Shown one piece after another: positions 17,792-26,163 of a stretch of DNA of 64,000 bases. This DNA comes from Bradyrhizobium sp. NP1 (GTDB taxonomy: Bacteria; Pseudomonadota; Alphaproteobacteria; Rhizobiales; Xanthobacteraceae). The stretch covers positions 2,892,001 to 2,956,000 of the forward strand of contig NZ_CP127385.1 of assembly GCF_030378205.1 (NCBI RefSeq). Direction: 5' to 3'. Each line of letters starts with the position of its first letter. Position 1 is the stretch's first letter. Under the pieces are notes generated by a model that was not told the DNA's origin, did no database searches, and saw only the letters and a program-made list of their open reading frames with translations. The position numbers were made by a program, and so were the translations under genes.

Positions 17792-19426
17792 TCAGGTGCC
17801 CGGCCGGGAGACCTCGGTCTCCTTGCTGGTGATGAATTCCAGCAGCGTGGGCACGCCCTGGCGGGTCTTCTCGATGCCCCGCCTGATCGCCGGCACGATG
17901 TCTTCCGGCCGCATCACCCGCTCGCCATGGCCGCCGAAGGCGCGCGCCATCGCGGCATAATCGCCGGAGATATCCGTGGAGCGATATTTCTCGGTCGAGA
18001 CCGGCATCACCTTCAATTCGATCGCCATCGAGAAGTTGTTGAGCAGGATCGACAGGATCGGGATGCGCTCGCGCACGGCGGTCTCGAAATCCATGCCGGT
18101 GAAGCCGATCGCGGCATCGCCCCACACGTTGATGCAGAGCTTGTCGGGTTTCGCGAGCTTGGCGCCCATTGCGAGCCCGAGGCCGTAGCCGAGCTGCGTG
18201 GTCTTGCCCCAGCCGAGATAGGACAAGGGCTCGACCGACTTCCAGAATGGCGAGAGCTGGTCGCGCGGACTGCCGGCGTCATGCGTGATGATGGTGTTGC
18301 TGATGTCCACGGTGTGCTGCAGATCCCAGAGCACGCGGTAGGGATTGAGCGGCGCATCGTTGCTGGTGAGCTTCGGCATCCACTTTGCCAGCCATTCCCT
18401 GTGGTGGGCTGCGATCTCGGCTGCGACCGCCGACGCGTCGCGGTTCGCGGTGACGCTCTTGCCGATCTCTTCGAGCAGCGCATCGAGCACGAGACCGGCA
18501 TCGCCGACGAGGCCGACCTTGGCCTCGACGTCCTTGTTGAGATGGCTGGGATCGAGCGTCGAATGGATGATGGTCTTTCCTTTCGGCATAGTGATGCCGA
18601 AATTGGTTTCGGTGAAGGAGCAGCCGATGCCGAAGATCACGTCGGCTTCATCGAGGAATTTCGGCACCGCGCGCGGCACCGCCAGCCCGCCCGAGCCGAG
18701 CGAGAGCGGGTGCGTCTCGGGAAAGGACGATTTGCCCCCGAGGCTGGTGGTGACCGGGATCGCCAGCCGCTCGGCGAGCCGCTTCAGTTGCGGCCAGGCC
18801 TGCGCATAATGCACGCCCTGGCCGGCATAGATCACCGGCCGCCTGGCGTCGATCAGGAGCTGCGCGGCCTCTTTCACATGCACGGGATCGGCGCCGTAGC
18901 GGGTGCGCAGCGCCGGGGTGTAGGCGAGCGGTTCCGGGACCTCCTCATTCCACATGTCGGCCGGGATTTCGACGATCACGGGGCCGCCGCGGCCGTTCTT
19001 CAGCCTGGTGAAGGCGCGGCGGAAGATGTTGCCGACCTCGGCGGCAAGGTTGATCGGCTCGCTGGATTTCGCGAACGCCTTCATGGCCTGGCTGGAATTG
19101 AAATTCGGCTCGATATTGGAAAGCCGGCGCGGATAGCCCATCGGCAGCACCAGGACCGGCACCGACTCGCCGAAGCACTGGGCGACGCCGCCCATCGCGT
19201 TCTCCGCGCCGGGACCGTGCTGCATGCAGAACGCGCCGATGGACCGGCCCGAGCTGACGCGCGAGATCGCGTCCGCCATGTGCAGGCCGATGCGCTCCTG
19301 GCGCACCATCACCGGGCGGATGTCGGCCTTGGCCGCATGTTCGATCAGGTGGTTGACGGGATAGCCGCAGAGGATCTCGATCCCCTCGCGCTTCATGATT
19401 TCCGCAATCGCGGTGCCGAGCTTCAT
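17792..19426 (-). CDS. Thiamine-diphosphate-dependent enzyme, substrate unknown
   Basis: A 544-residue protein with the three-domain layout of the acetolactate synthase / benzoylformate decarboxylase superfamily. The N-terminal pyrimidine domain has the catalytic-type glutamate in VMVRQERIGLHMADA and QHGPGAEN. The central domain contains VIYAGQGVH. The C-terminal PP domain has a GDAAIGFTGMDFETA metal/TPP motif followed by LNN. The fit to acetolactate synthase or to oxalyl-CoA decarboxylase is not specific enough for a name. An SD-like GGAGGT lies 5 nt before the ATG. It is apparently monocistronic, 142 nt upstream of the GAF kinase on the same strand. Confidence 0.88.
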   Translation of the reverse strand: MKLGTAIAEIMKREGIEILCGYPVNHLIEHAAKADIRPVMVRQERIGLHMADAISRVSSGRSIGAFCMQHGPGAENAMGGVAQCFGESVPVLVLPMGYPRRLSNIEPNFNSSQAMKAFAKSSEPINLAAEVGNIFRRAFTRLKNGRGGPVIVEIPADMWNEEVPEPLAYTPALRTRYGADPVHVKEAAQLLIDARRPVIYAGQGVHYAQAWPQLKRLAERLAIPVTTSLGGKSSFPETHPLSLGSGGLAVPRAVPKFLDEADVIFGIGCSFTETNFGITMPKGKTIIHSTLDPSHLNKDVEAKVGLVGDAGLVLDALLEEIGKSVTANRDASAVAAEIAAHHREWLAKWMPKLTSNDAPLNPYRVLWDLQHTVDISNTIITHDAGSPRDQLSPFWKSVEPLSYLGWGKTTQLGYGLGLAMGAKLAKPDKLCINVWGDAAIGFTGMDFETAVRERIPILSILLNNFSMAIELKVMPVSTEKYRSTDISGDYAAMARAFGGHGERVMRPEDIVPAIRRGIEKTRQGVPTLLEFITSKETEVSRPGT

Positions 19427-19627
19427 GCCGACCTCCCAGAAGCGCCGGGGCGCAGGCCCGGCCTTTTGGGCGCTAGTTGGAACAGAGATCGGCGGATCGG
19501 TAAAGCGCGGGCGCCAGCGCGTCCGGGAAGCTCTGATATCCCGTTTTGCATTTCGCTCCTTGCCCGCTGCCCACCGGCGAAGGTCTGGCCAGCGTGGTAC
19601 GAGGGTTGAATATCGCGCCGACCACCC

Positions 19628-19698
19628 GGTGACCGGGCGTATGGCCAGCCGGTGACCAGACGCATGACCGCCCGGTCACCGCCGCCCGCCCGGTGACC
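19628..19698. repeat. Four GGTGACC motifs, one inverted
   Basis: GGTGACC occurs at 19628-19634, 19651-19657 and 19692-19698, and as its complement GGTCACC at 19674-19680. The first three are spaced exactly 23 bp, about two helix turns; the last step is 18 bp. Most copies are embedded in CCGGTGACC. It may be a protein-binding array for the divergent TPP-enzyme gene, but this is inference. Confidence 0.5.
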
Positions 19699-19935
19699 GG
19701 CTGGACGAGAAGACTCGATGGCACGCCGCTCCTGGGGGCGCCGCTCCTTGGCCTTGTCGCTCCTTGGGCTTGTCGCAGATGAGATTGACAGGATCTTTCC
19801 GGTGCCGTTGCGGTTCAACCGCAAGGCGAGCCGGCTCTTTGCCGGCAAATCGGACCTAGGTCGCAAGGCAGGATCGGGCTTTCGGGGATCTCACCGGCCT
19901 GGACCTCTCCGAAACATCGGCGCGATGGGTCGATC

Positions 19936-19950
19936 TTAACGAATGATTCA
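19936..19950 (+). promoter_or_regulatory. CtrA-like site upstream of Flp pilin
   Basis: TTAACGAATGATTCA matches the CtrA pattern TTAA-N7-TTAA with one mismatch (TTCA). It ends 98 nt before the pilin ATG. In Caulobacter the pilin gene is CtrA-activated. The site is a prediction only. Confidence 0.35.
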
Positions 19951-20048
19951 GCCTGTTCATGAACGCGCCTGCAACATGTCCAACCCTAGATTGCGCATCC
20001 GGGATGGGCGGGCGAAAATCCCGCGCGATCCGTTGACAGGAGCCTTCC

Positions 20049-20213
20049 ATGCGCCGGCTGCTTGCTGGATTCTGGGCCGATCAGTCGGGTGCGACTGCGA
20101 TCGAATACGCCATCATTGGCTGTGGGATCAGCATCGTGATCGTGGCCGCCGTCAACGGCATGGGCACCAAGCTGAGCGGCACTTTCTCCACGGTCAGCAC
20201 GTCGCTGAAATAG
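20049..20213 (+). CDS. Flp/Fap-type pilin subunit
   Basis: A 54-residue protein, MRRLLAGFWADQSG then ATAIEYAIIGCGISIVIVAA, matching the Flp family: a short basic leader, the G-ATAIEYA processing region with the conserved Glu at +5, a single hydrophobic helix and a short polar tail. The prepilin would be cleaved after Gly14 and assembled into Flp/Tad pili at the inner membrane. AGGAG at 20038-20042 lies 6 nt before the ATG. No tad or cpa assembly genes are in the window, so this is an isolated copy. It is followed closely by the convergent Ku gene. Confidence 0.92.
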   Translation: MRRLLAGFWADQSGATAIEYAIIGCGISIVIVAAVNGMGTKLSGTFSTVSTSLK

Positions 20214-20248
20214 CCTTCCCGCCAGATCGAAACCTTTGAACCACGACG

Positions 20249-21205
20249 CTAGCCGGCCTTTTTGGAGCGGGCAGGGGCGCGCACCGGCTTCTCCGCCTTC
20301 TTCGGCGTTTCCTTCGCGGCACGCTTGCCGCTGCCGCTGCCAGCGATCGGCAACAGCATTTCGCGCTGGCCCTCGACACGCTTGTTCGCCTTGCGGCCCT
20401 TCGCCTTTGCGGCCGGCTCCGCCTTCCGCTCGCTGGCGAGGCTCTTCTTCAGGGCGTCCATCAGGTTGATGACGTTGCCGCCGGTCTTCGGCGCCGCCTT
20501 CGGCTCGATCCGCGCGCCGCTGCGCTTCTTGTTGATCAGGTCGATCAGCGCGGTCTCGTAGTGATCCTCGAAATTCTCCGGCTCGAAATCCGCCGATTTC
20601 TGCTCGACGATGTGCTTGGCGAGCTCGAGCATGTCCTTGGTGATTTTCACGTCCTGGATGTCGTCGAAATATTCCTTCTCGCTGCGCACCTCGTAGGGGT
20701 AGCGCAGCAGCGTGCCCATCAGGCCCTTGCCGAGCGGCTCGAGCGCCACGATGTGCTCGCGGTTGGTCAAGACGATGCGGCCGATCGCGACCTTGTTCAT
20801 CGTGCGAATGGTCTCGCGGATCACGGCGAACGCGTCGTGGCCGACCTTGCCGTCGGGCACGAGATAATAGGGCCGGATCAGGTAGCGGTTGTCGATCTCC
20901 GATCGCGGCACGAACTCGTCGATCTCGATCGTGTGCGTCGATTCCAGCGCGATGTCGTCGAGCTCGTCCTTGCTGATCTCGATATAGGTGTCGGTGTCGA
21001 CCTTGTAGCCCTTGACGATGTCCTCGGAGGAGACTTCCTCGCCGGTCTCGGCGTCGACCTTGGAATATTTGATCCGGTGGCCGGTCTTGCGGTTGATCTG
21101 GTTGAACGAGACCTTCTCGGTATCCGACGTCGCCGGATAGAGCGCCACCGGGCAGGTGACGAGCGAAAGCCGCAAAAAACCCTTCCAGTTGGCGCGCGGG
21201 GCCAT
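20249..21205 (-). CDS. ku: Ku protein of non-homologous end joining
   Basis: A 318-residue bacterial Ku. The core (1-250) contains the typical opening MAPRANWKGFLRLSLVTCPV, then SFNQINRKTGHRIKY, EIDEFVPRSEID and RPYYLVPDG. Bacterial Ku forms a homodimeric ring on DNA ends and recruits LigD. The last 60 residues are Lys/Ala/Pro-rich, a basic C-terminal extension common in rhizobial Ku proteins and likely to thread on DNA. No ligD gene is in the window. GGAG sits just before the ATG. Convergent with the pilin gene. Confidence 0.96.
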   Translation of the reverse strand: MAPRANWKGFLRLSLVTCPVALYPATSDTEKVSFNQINRKTGHRIKYSKVDAETGEEVSSEDIVKGYKVDTDTYIEISKDELDDIALESTHTIEIDEFVPRSEIDNRYLIRPYYLVPDGKVGHDAFAVIRETIRTMNKVAIGRIVLTNREHIVALEPLGKGLMGTLLRYPYEVRSEKEYFDDIQDVKITKDMLELAKHIVEQKSADFEPENFEDHYETALIDLINKKRSGARIEPKAAPKTGGNVINLMDALKKSLASERKAEPAAKAKGRKANKRVEGQREMLLPIAGSGSGKRAAKETPKKAEKPVRAPARSKKAG

Positions 21206-21481
21206 GGGACTACTCCGGAACGCTACAGACGATCGCAGACGATAACACGCGGGCGGCCCATTTGGGCATGCGGGCGCAAGGGAATCTCCGGTTGGCGTTA
21301 ACCGTCGCTGCTTGGCGCGGTGGCAGGGCGGGCCCGCCGGTAGCCGGCAACGGGCAGCTGCGGTGCCGAATGGGGGGCCTGTGGCGGCCGGAACATCGGC
21401 CGATTTCAGGCGTTGCTTCCGTACCTTAGGCCGCTAGGAGCGCGCGGGGGATTCGCACGGCACCAAGCATTCGAGGTCACC

Positions 21482-21637
21482 ATGGCAACGACCAAAGAAG
21501 AGCACCGGATCGTCGAAACCCCCACCGAAGCACGGCAGGCCGAGCCCGGCCCGTCGGTGTTCGCGCTGCTGACGATCTCCACGGGGCTCGCGGTCCTGAT
21601 CCTCGGCGTGATCTGGTTCGCGTTTTTCCGGACCTGA
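21482..21637 (+). CDS. Small single-pass membrane protein
   Basis: A 51-residue protein: about 27 polar residues (MATTKEEHRIVETPTEARQA) and one transmembrane helix (ALLTISTGLAVLILGVIWFAF) ending in RT. GAGGT at 21473-21477 lies 4 nt before the ATG, a good reason to prefer this start over the longer open frame from 21413. No family is recognised. It lies between divergent ku and the feuPQ-like pair and may be transcribed on its own. Confidence 0.6.
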   Translation: MATTKEEHRIVETPTEARQAEPGPSVFALLTISTGLAVLILGVIWFAFFRT

Positions 21638-21743
21638 TGGAGGCGCCGGCAGCGACGATTGGCCGCGAGGCGGGAAACGGGCTTTCGATGATTGGCTTGA
21701 AGAACCCGCCGCTGGGGGCTAGTGGCATGGCCTCCTGCCGGGC

Positions 21744-21773
21744 CAAAAAAGACTGACCCAAAAAAGACTGACC
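21744..21773. repeat. Two exact 15-bp tandem repeats
   Basis: caaaaaagactgacc occurs twice in direct succession (21744-21758 and 21759-21773), starting 138 bp before the GTG start of the response regulator. It may be a duplicated operator half-site or a slippage product. Confidence 0.8.
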
Positions 21774-21881
21774 ATTGTGAAGAAAAAGTAAGGTTCGCGG
21801 TGTTGCTCTGTTCATGGGCGGTTCACGCCGGCAGGCATCATCTGGCGGCTGCTATCGTGCAAATTATTTCTGGAGACCACC

Positions 21882-22553
21882 GTGCGCCTGCTCGTTGTTG
21901 AGGACGATCCCGATCTCAACCGTCAGCTCACCACCGCGTTGTCCGATGCCGGCTACGTGGTGGACCGCGCCTTCGACGGCGAGGAGGGGCATTATCTCGG
22001 CGACAGCGAGCCCTATGACGCGGTGGTCCTCGACATCGGCCTGCCAAAGATGGACGGCATATCGGTGCTGGAGGCGTGGCGCCGCAACGGGCGTTCGATG
22101 CCGGTCCTGATCCTCACCGCGCGCGATCGCTGGAGCGACAAGGTGCAGGGTTTCGACGCCGGCGCCGACGACTATGTCGCAAAGCCGTTCCACCTCGAGG
22201 AGGTGCTCGCGCGGATGCGCGCGCTGCTGCGCCGCTCCGCCGGCCACGCCCAGAGCGAACTGACCTGCGGGCCGGTGACGCTGGACACGCGCACCAACAA
22301 GGTCACGGTGGCGGGCAATCCGGTGAAGATGACCTCGCACGAATACCGGCTGCTGCAATACCTGATGCATCATGCCGGCCGCGTGGTGTCGCGCACCGAG
22401 CTGGTCGAGCATCTCTACGACCAGGATTTCGACCGCGACTCCAACACCATCGAGGTGTTCGTCGGCCGCATCCGCAAGAAGCTCGAGGTCGACATCATCC
22501 AGACCGTGCGCGGGCTGGGCTATCTCCTGACGCCGCCGACGGCCGGCACCTGA
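21882..22553 (+). CDS. feuP: OmpR-family response regulator, FeuP-like
   Basis: A 223-residue regulator with a GTG start. The receiver has Asp7-Asp8-type acidic residues (VVEDD), phospho-acceptor Asp51 in VVLDIGLPKMDG, and Lys in VAKPFH; the C-terminal winged helix contains LLQYLMHHAGRVVSR and NTIEVFVGRIRKKL. It closely resembles alphaproteobacterial FeuP. FeuPQ and cycHJKL are linked in rhizobia, and the same ccm genes lie 3.6 kb downstream here. FeuPQ is tied to iron uptake in R. leguminosarum and to cyclic-glucan export in S. meliloti; which applies here is unknown. Two 15-bp repeats precede the gene. Confidence 0.85.
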   Translation: MRLLVVEDDPDLNRQLTTALSDAGYVVDRAFDGEEGHYLGDSEPYDAVVLDIGLPKMDGISVLEAWRRNGRSMPVLILTARDRWSDKVQGFDAGADDYVAKPFHLEEVLARMRALLRRSAGHAQSELTCGPVTLDTRTNKVTVAGNPVKMTSHEYRLLQYLMHHAGRVVSRTELVEHLYDQDFDRDSNTIEVFVGRIRKKLEVDIIQTVRGLGYLLTPPTAGT

Positions 22554-22617
22554 TGACCGCGCTGGCAAGCGGCCACTAGCCGTGGCCGATGCGAATGCTT
22601 TCGACTATCCTGCGCTG

Positions 22618-23994
22618 ATGCGCGCCTCTTCGCTCGCCACCCGCCTGTTCCTGTCCGCGACCGCATGGGTGGTGGTGATCCTCGTCATCACAGGCTTCGT
22701 GCTGTCCTCGGTCTACCGCAACGCGACCGAGCGCGCCTTCGATCGCCGCCTCAACCTCTATCTGCGTACCCTGGTCGCCGAGGTCGCGACCCCCGACGAG
22801 CCGCCCGACCGCCAGTTCCAGTCGCTCGGCGAGCCCCTGTTCGAGCTGCCGCTGTCAGGCTGGTACTGGCAGATCACGCGCACCGACACCGAAAAGGGCG
22901 ACACCCGCGCCTCCCGCTCGCTGTGGGACAAGAAGCTGCCCAAGCTCGACGAGCACGGCGCCGAGCTGACCGCGGCCGGCGTTCGCCTCGGCTACGTCGA
23001 AGGTCCGGAAGGGCAGACGCTGCGCATGGTGGAGCGCCCGGTCGATCTCGGTGCGGACGGCAGATATCTGGTCAGCGTGGCGGGCGACGCGACCGAGATT
23101 TTCGACGAGACGCGCAGCTTCGACTATTACCTCGGCGGCACGTTCGCCGCGCTCGGCATCGTGCTGCTGCTGACCACGATCTTCCAGGTCCGGTTCGGCC
23201 TCGCGCCGCTCAAGCGGATCTCGGAAGCGATTGCCGATATCCGTTCCGGTCGCGCCGAGCGGCTGGAAGGCGACTTTCCGGTCGAGATCGCGCCGCTGGC
23301 GCGCGAGACCAACGCGCTGATCGACGCCAACAGGGAAATCGTCGAACGCGCGCGCACCCATGTCGGCAATCTCGCCCATGCGATCAAGACGCCGCTGTCG
23401 GTGATCGTCAACGAGGCGTCCTCCCATGCCGCCGATCCGTTCGCGGACAAGGTGCTGGAGCAGGCCGACGTGATGCGCAGCCAGGTCGCCCATCATCTGG
23501 AGCGCGCCCGCATCGCGGCGCGGGTCACCATCGTCGCGGCGGTGACCGATGTGGCGCCGACGGTCGAGGCGCTGCGGCGGACCATGGAAAAGATCCATCG
23601 CGACCGCGGCGTGATCATCGAAGCCAAGGTCGACCCGAACGCCCGGTTTCGCGGCGAGCGGCAGGATCTCGAGGAAATGGTCGGCAACCTCGTCGACAAC
23701 GCCTGCAAATGGGCAGCCTCGCGGGTTTTCATCGAGGTGCTGACGGAGCGGCCGGCCGCGCCCGGCGCGGGTCCCATGCTGCGGATCATCGTCGATGACG
23801 ACGGCCGGGGCCTCTCGGCCGCCGAGCGCGCCCAGGTCGCCCGCCGCGGCCAGCGGCTCGACGAATCGAAACCGGGGTCGGGGCTCGGGCTTTCAATCGT
23901 GATCGACCTTGCCTCGCTTTATGGCGGCAACCTTACCCTTGGCGATGCGCCGACCGGCGGATTGCGAGCGGAACTGCTGCTCCCGGCAGTGTGA
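22618..23994 (+). CDS. feuQ: Sensor histidine kinase, FeuQ-like
   Basis: A 458-residue inner-membrane kinase. I prefer ATG 22618, which begins at the membrane segment (RASSLATRLFLSATAWVV); a GTG at 22582 would add 12 residues. Two transmembrane segments (about 12-37 and 175-200) flank a periplasmic sensor domain. The HAMP-like region is followed by the PhoQ/FeuQ-type box NLAHAIKTPLSVI with phospho-acceptor His254, then an ATPase domain with N-box DNACKWA, DDDGRGL and GSGLGLSIV. It lies 64 nt after the FeuP-like regulator, its likely partner. Confidence 0.87.
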   Translation: MRASSLATRLFLSATAWVVVILVITGFVLSSVYRNATERAFDRRLNLYLRTLVAEVATPDEPPDRQFQSLGEPLFELPLSGWYWQITRTDTEKGDTRASRSLWDKKLPKLDEHGAELTAAGVRLGYVEGPEGQTLRMVERPVDLGADGRYLVSVAGDATEIFDETRSFDYYLGGTFAALGIVLLLTTIFQVRFGLAPLKRISEAIADIRSGRAERLEGDFPVEIAPLARETNALIDANREIVERARTHVGNLAHAIKTPLSVIVNEASSHAADPFADKVLEQADVMRSQVAHHLERARIAARVTIVAAVTDVAPTVEALRRTMEKIHRDRGVIIEAKVDPNARFRGERQDLEEMVGNLVDNACKWAASRVFIEVLTERPAAPGAGPMLRIIVDDDGRGLSAAERAQVARRGQRLDESKPGSGLGLSIVIDLASLYGGNLTLGDAPTGGLRAELLLPAV

Positions 23995-24107
23995 ACGGGC
24001 CTATTCCTAAACGGGTTCTTAACGCGGCGGCTCCTATAGTAGCCGGCGGACACGTCATTATTGCCATTTTTGCCGTCCGCGCGACGGAACGTGCTTAGCG
24101 GGCGCGC

Positions 24108-25508
24108 ATGAACCAGGCCTCAGTTGAGCGGTTGAAGGAATATCTCGCGCAGCTGCCGCCGCGATCGCAGGCGCTGCTGATGCGGGAGTTCGAGCGCGCC
24201 CTCGAACGGGGCGAGGATGTCGCGGTCGCCAACTTCGTGCTCGAGCAGCTGCGCAGGATCGTGCGCGCGGCCGACGATGACGGGCAGCCGCGCACCAATG
24301 ATCCGGTGCGGCTGCTGTTCCATCCGATCGAGCCGTTCCTGATCGACGGCAATGGCGAGGCGCGTCCCGGACAGATCCGTCGTGGCTCCCTGACGTCGGT
24401 GTGGCGATGGCTGATCCGCGACGGCGCGCCCGAACAGGCGCGGGCGTTCGAGACGATGCTGGCGGGGATGTCCGACAGCGCCGCGGAGCGCGATCTCGAG
24501 CCGCATGTGCGCAAGCTGCAGGCCGCCACCGCCGACGCCGTCCTGAAGCTTGCAACGCCCGTTCCCGGCCATGACCTGCAGCGCACGCTGGCGCGGGTCG
24601 GGCCGCCCGAGCTGGTCGAGGACCTGCTGGCGATCGGGTCGATCCTGCAGGCCCGTGACGCCCTGGAGGCGCTGGGCAACCGCCTGCCGAGCTTCGCGCG
24701 CGTGTTCGGCGATTCCCAGATCGCTTCAGTGACCGCGGCGCTCAATGTTCCTTCGCTGCAGACCGGGCAGATGCTGCCTTTTGCGCTGTCGCTCGTGATG
24801 CAGCGTCTCGCCGCGCCCTGGCAGATCATCCGCCTCGCCATCCGGATGGCGGCGTCAGACGACGAACTCCGCGTCGCGGCGACGCCGTACGGCGTCGCCG
24901 TCTCCATTGCGCTGCATGATCTGGCGGTGCTCGCGGCAGACCTCAGGCTCGATATCAAGCGCGGCCGGTTCGAGGGCGTTGCCGAGAGCCTGAAGTCGCT
25001 TCATGACGGCGTGCGCGGCCTGCGCACCGAGCTCGATCTGCGCCAGGATTCCGCCTGGGGCCGGCAGCTTGCCGCGATCCGGGCCGACATCTCCAACGCC
25101 GTGCAGTCGGAAATCGACAGCGTGCCGGGCCGGGTCCGCCGCCTGCTGCGCCAGCGCCCGGACAAGGACATTCTGCCGGGTGCGCGGATCGACCCCTCGG
25201 AGGTCGACGAGGCGGCCGCGCTGATCGATTTCGTCGCGGTGTGCCGCACCTATGCAAGCGAGCTTGCGATCAACGAAGTCACGTTGCGGACCTATTCCGA
25301 TCTGCAGCACTATGTGGAGCAATCCACCGAGGGGCTGGTTGAATCGCTGCGCAGCGCCAGCCCGAAAACGCGCGCCTACCGCCAGATGCAGGTGTCGGCC
25401 GCGATCCGCTTCTGCGAGGTCTTGTTCGGGCACGATTATGCTTCGCTGATGAACAGGGCCGCCGAAAACGCCATTACCGGCGAGCGCAAGGCGACGCGCG
25501 CCAGCTAG
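24108..25508 (+). CDS. Conserved helical protein of unknown function
   Basis: A 466-residue soluble protein starting MNQASVERLKEYLAQLPP. It has no signal peptide or clear membrane segment and appears almost entirely helical, with repeated leucine-rich helices and a coiled region near 320-350. No catalytic motif is recognisable. Proteins of this kind occur next to ccm/feuPQ loci in related bacteria as far as I recall, but I cannot confirm this. Its TAG stop (25506-25508) lies inside the CTAG that opens a palindromic repeat, so the last codons border a repeat insertion. Confidence 0.75.
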   Translation: MNQASVERLKEYLAQLPPRSQALLMREFERALERGEDVAVANFVLEQLRRIVRAADDDGQPRTNDPVRLLFHPIEPFLIDGNGEARPGQIRRGSLTSVWRWLIRDGAPEQARAFETMLAGMSDSAAERDLEPHVRKLQAATADAVLKLATPVPGHDLQRTLARVGPPELVEDLLAIGSILQARDALEALGNRLPSFARVFGDSQIASVTAALNVPSLQTGQMLPFALSLVMQRLAAPWQIIRLAIRMAASDDELRVAATPYGVAVSIALHDLAVLAADLRLDIKRGRFEGVAESLKSLHDGVRGLRTELDLRQDSAWGRQLAAIRADISNAVQSEIDSVPGRVRRLLRQRPDKDILPGARIDPSEVDEAAALIDFVAVCRTYASELAINEVTLRTYSDLQHYVEQSTEGLVESLRSASPKTRAYRQMQVSAAIRFCEVLFGHDYASLMNRAAENAITGERKATRAS

Positions 25509-25580
25509 TGGTCCGATTCTAACATTCGCTACCCATTTCGGGAGGCACGTTTGCGAATGTTAGAATCAAAGGACCACTAG
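25505..25580. repeat. A-type palindromic repeat (copy 2, inverted)
   Basis: Same 76-nt length and same arm sequences as 12909-12984, but the arm with the extra TTT is now on the right, so the element is in the opposite orientation. The 23-nt loop is related when reverse-complemented. It provides the stop codon of the preceding gene. Confidence 0.9.
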
Positions 25581-25593
25581 CAACTTATTGATG

Positions 25594-25670
25594 CTAGTGG
25601 AGCTTTGGATTTGACGTTCGCATAATGGATCGCGGCAAATGGGTAGCGAACGTCAAATCCGCTCCACTAG
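25594..25670. repeat. B-type palindromic repeat (copy 2, inverted)
   Basis: 77 nt, matching 12818-12895 in reverse orientation: the TTT-containing arm is now on the left. A 13-nt spacer separates it from the A element, the same length as at the 12.8 kb locus. The loop is similar after reverse-complementing (shared CCGCGAT). Confidence 0.9.
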
Positions 25671-25763
25671 AAAATAGAATAACGTTCCATTTGCAATTTC
25701 TGGTTGACCAGGGTGCCGTGGAAACGTACCGTCCGCGCGCTGGTTTCCGGACTGTCCCCGCGC

Positions 25764-26033
25764 ATGAATGCCTTCATCAACTTCGTCGAGTTCGAAAATC
25801 GTGTCATTGCCGCCACCTATCGCAACCTGATGATCCGCGCGAAGGTCATCCTGGTGGAACAGGCCACTGGCGAGCCGCTTTCCGATCCCACCACGACCAT
25901 CACGTCGCCGGCACCCAATGGATCGCTCCGGATTCGGCTGCCCGAAACGGTCAGGCCTGGCCGCTACCAGCTTCGCGCGCTCAATCTGCACGGCGAACCG
26001 GTGGCCCAGAGCGTCGAATTTCTGATCGACTAA
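25764..26033 (+). CDS. Small conserved beta-rich protein
   Basis: An 89-residue protein from ATG 25764 (MNAFINFVEFENRVIAATYR). The frame stays open to a TTG at 25704, but the extra residues are basic and lack a good ribosome-binding site. The sequence has alternating short strands and a turn-rich middle (SDPTTTITSPAPNGSL) ending in VAQSVEFLID, suggesting a small beta-sandwich like carboxypeptidase-regulatory folds. It lies between the repeat pair and ccmI. Function unknown. Confidence 0.5.
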   Translation: MNAFINFVEFENRVIAATYRNLMIRAKVILVEQATGEPLSDPTTTITSPAPNGSLRIRLPETVRPGRYQLRALNLHGEPVAQSVEFLID

Positions 26034-26163
26034 GGTGATCATTTTCCTGATGTTTCAGCTCCCGTGGCAATCCCGGGAAATTGAGATTTGTCAATTGCCG
26101 CGTTGCTTCATGGTGGTGTAAAGCGGCGCATCGGCGCCCGTCGCGCCGCCGGGAACCCGCTCG

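Larger units (their letters stand above)
19427..20048. other. Long intergenic region with GGTGACC array
   Basis: These 622 bases lie between the divergent TPP-enzyme gene and the Flp pilin gene. They hold an array of GGTGACC motifs (19628-19698) and an AT-rich CtrA-like site (19936-19950). I see no convincing coding frame: open frames exist on both strands but lack start sites, domain signals or normal composition. Confidence 0.6.

Noticed and set aside
17792..19426. TPP enzyme as oxalyl-CoA decarboxylase linked to the OFA transporter
   Set aside because: The genes are about 44 kb apart, and the sequence does not carry the features I expect of oxalyl-CoA decarboxylase.
17501..19609. 702-residue open frame antisense to the TPP enzyme
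   Set aside because: Same codon-bias artefact; no start site and no recognisable domains.
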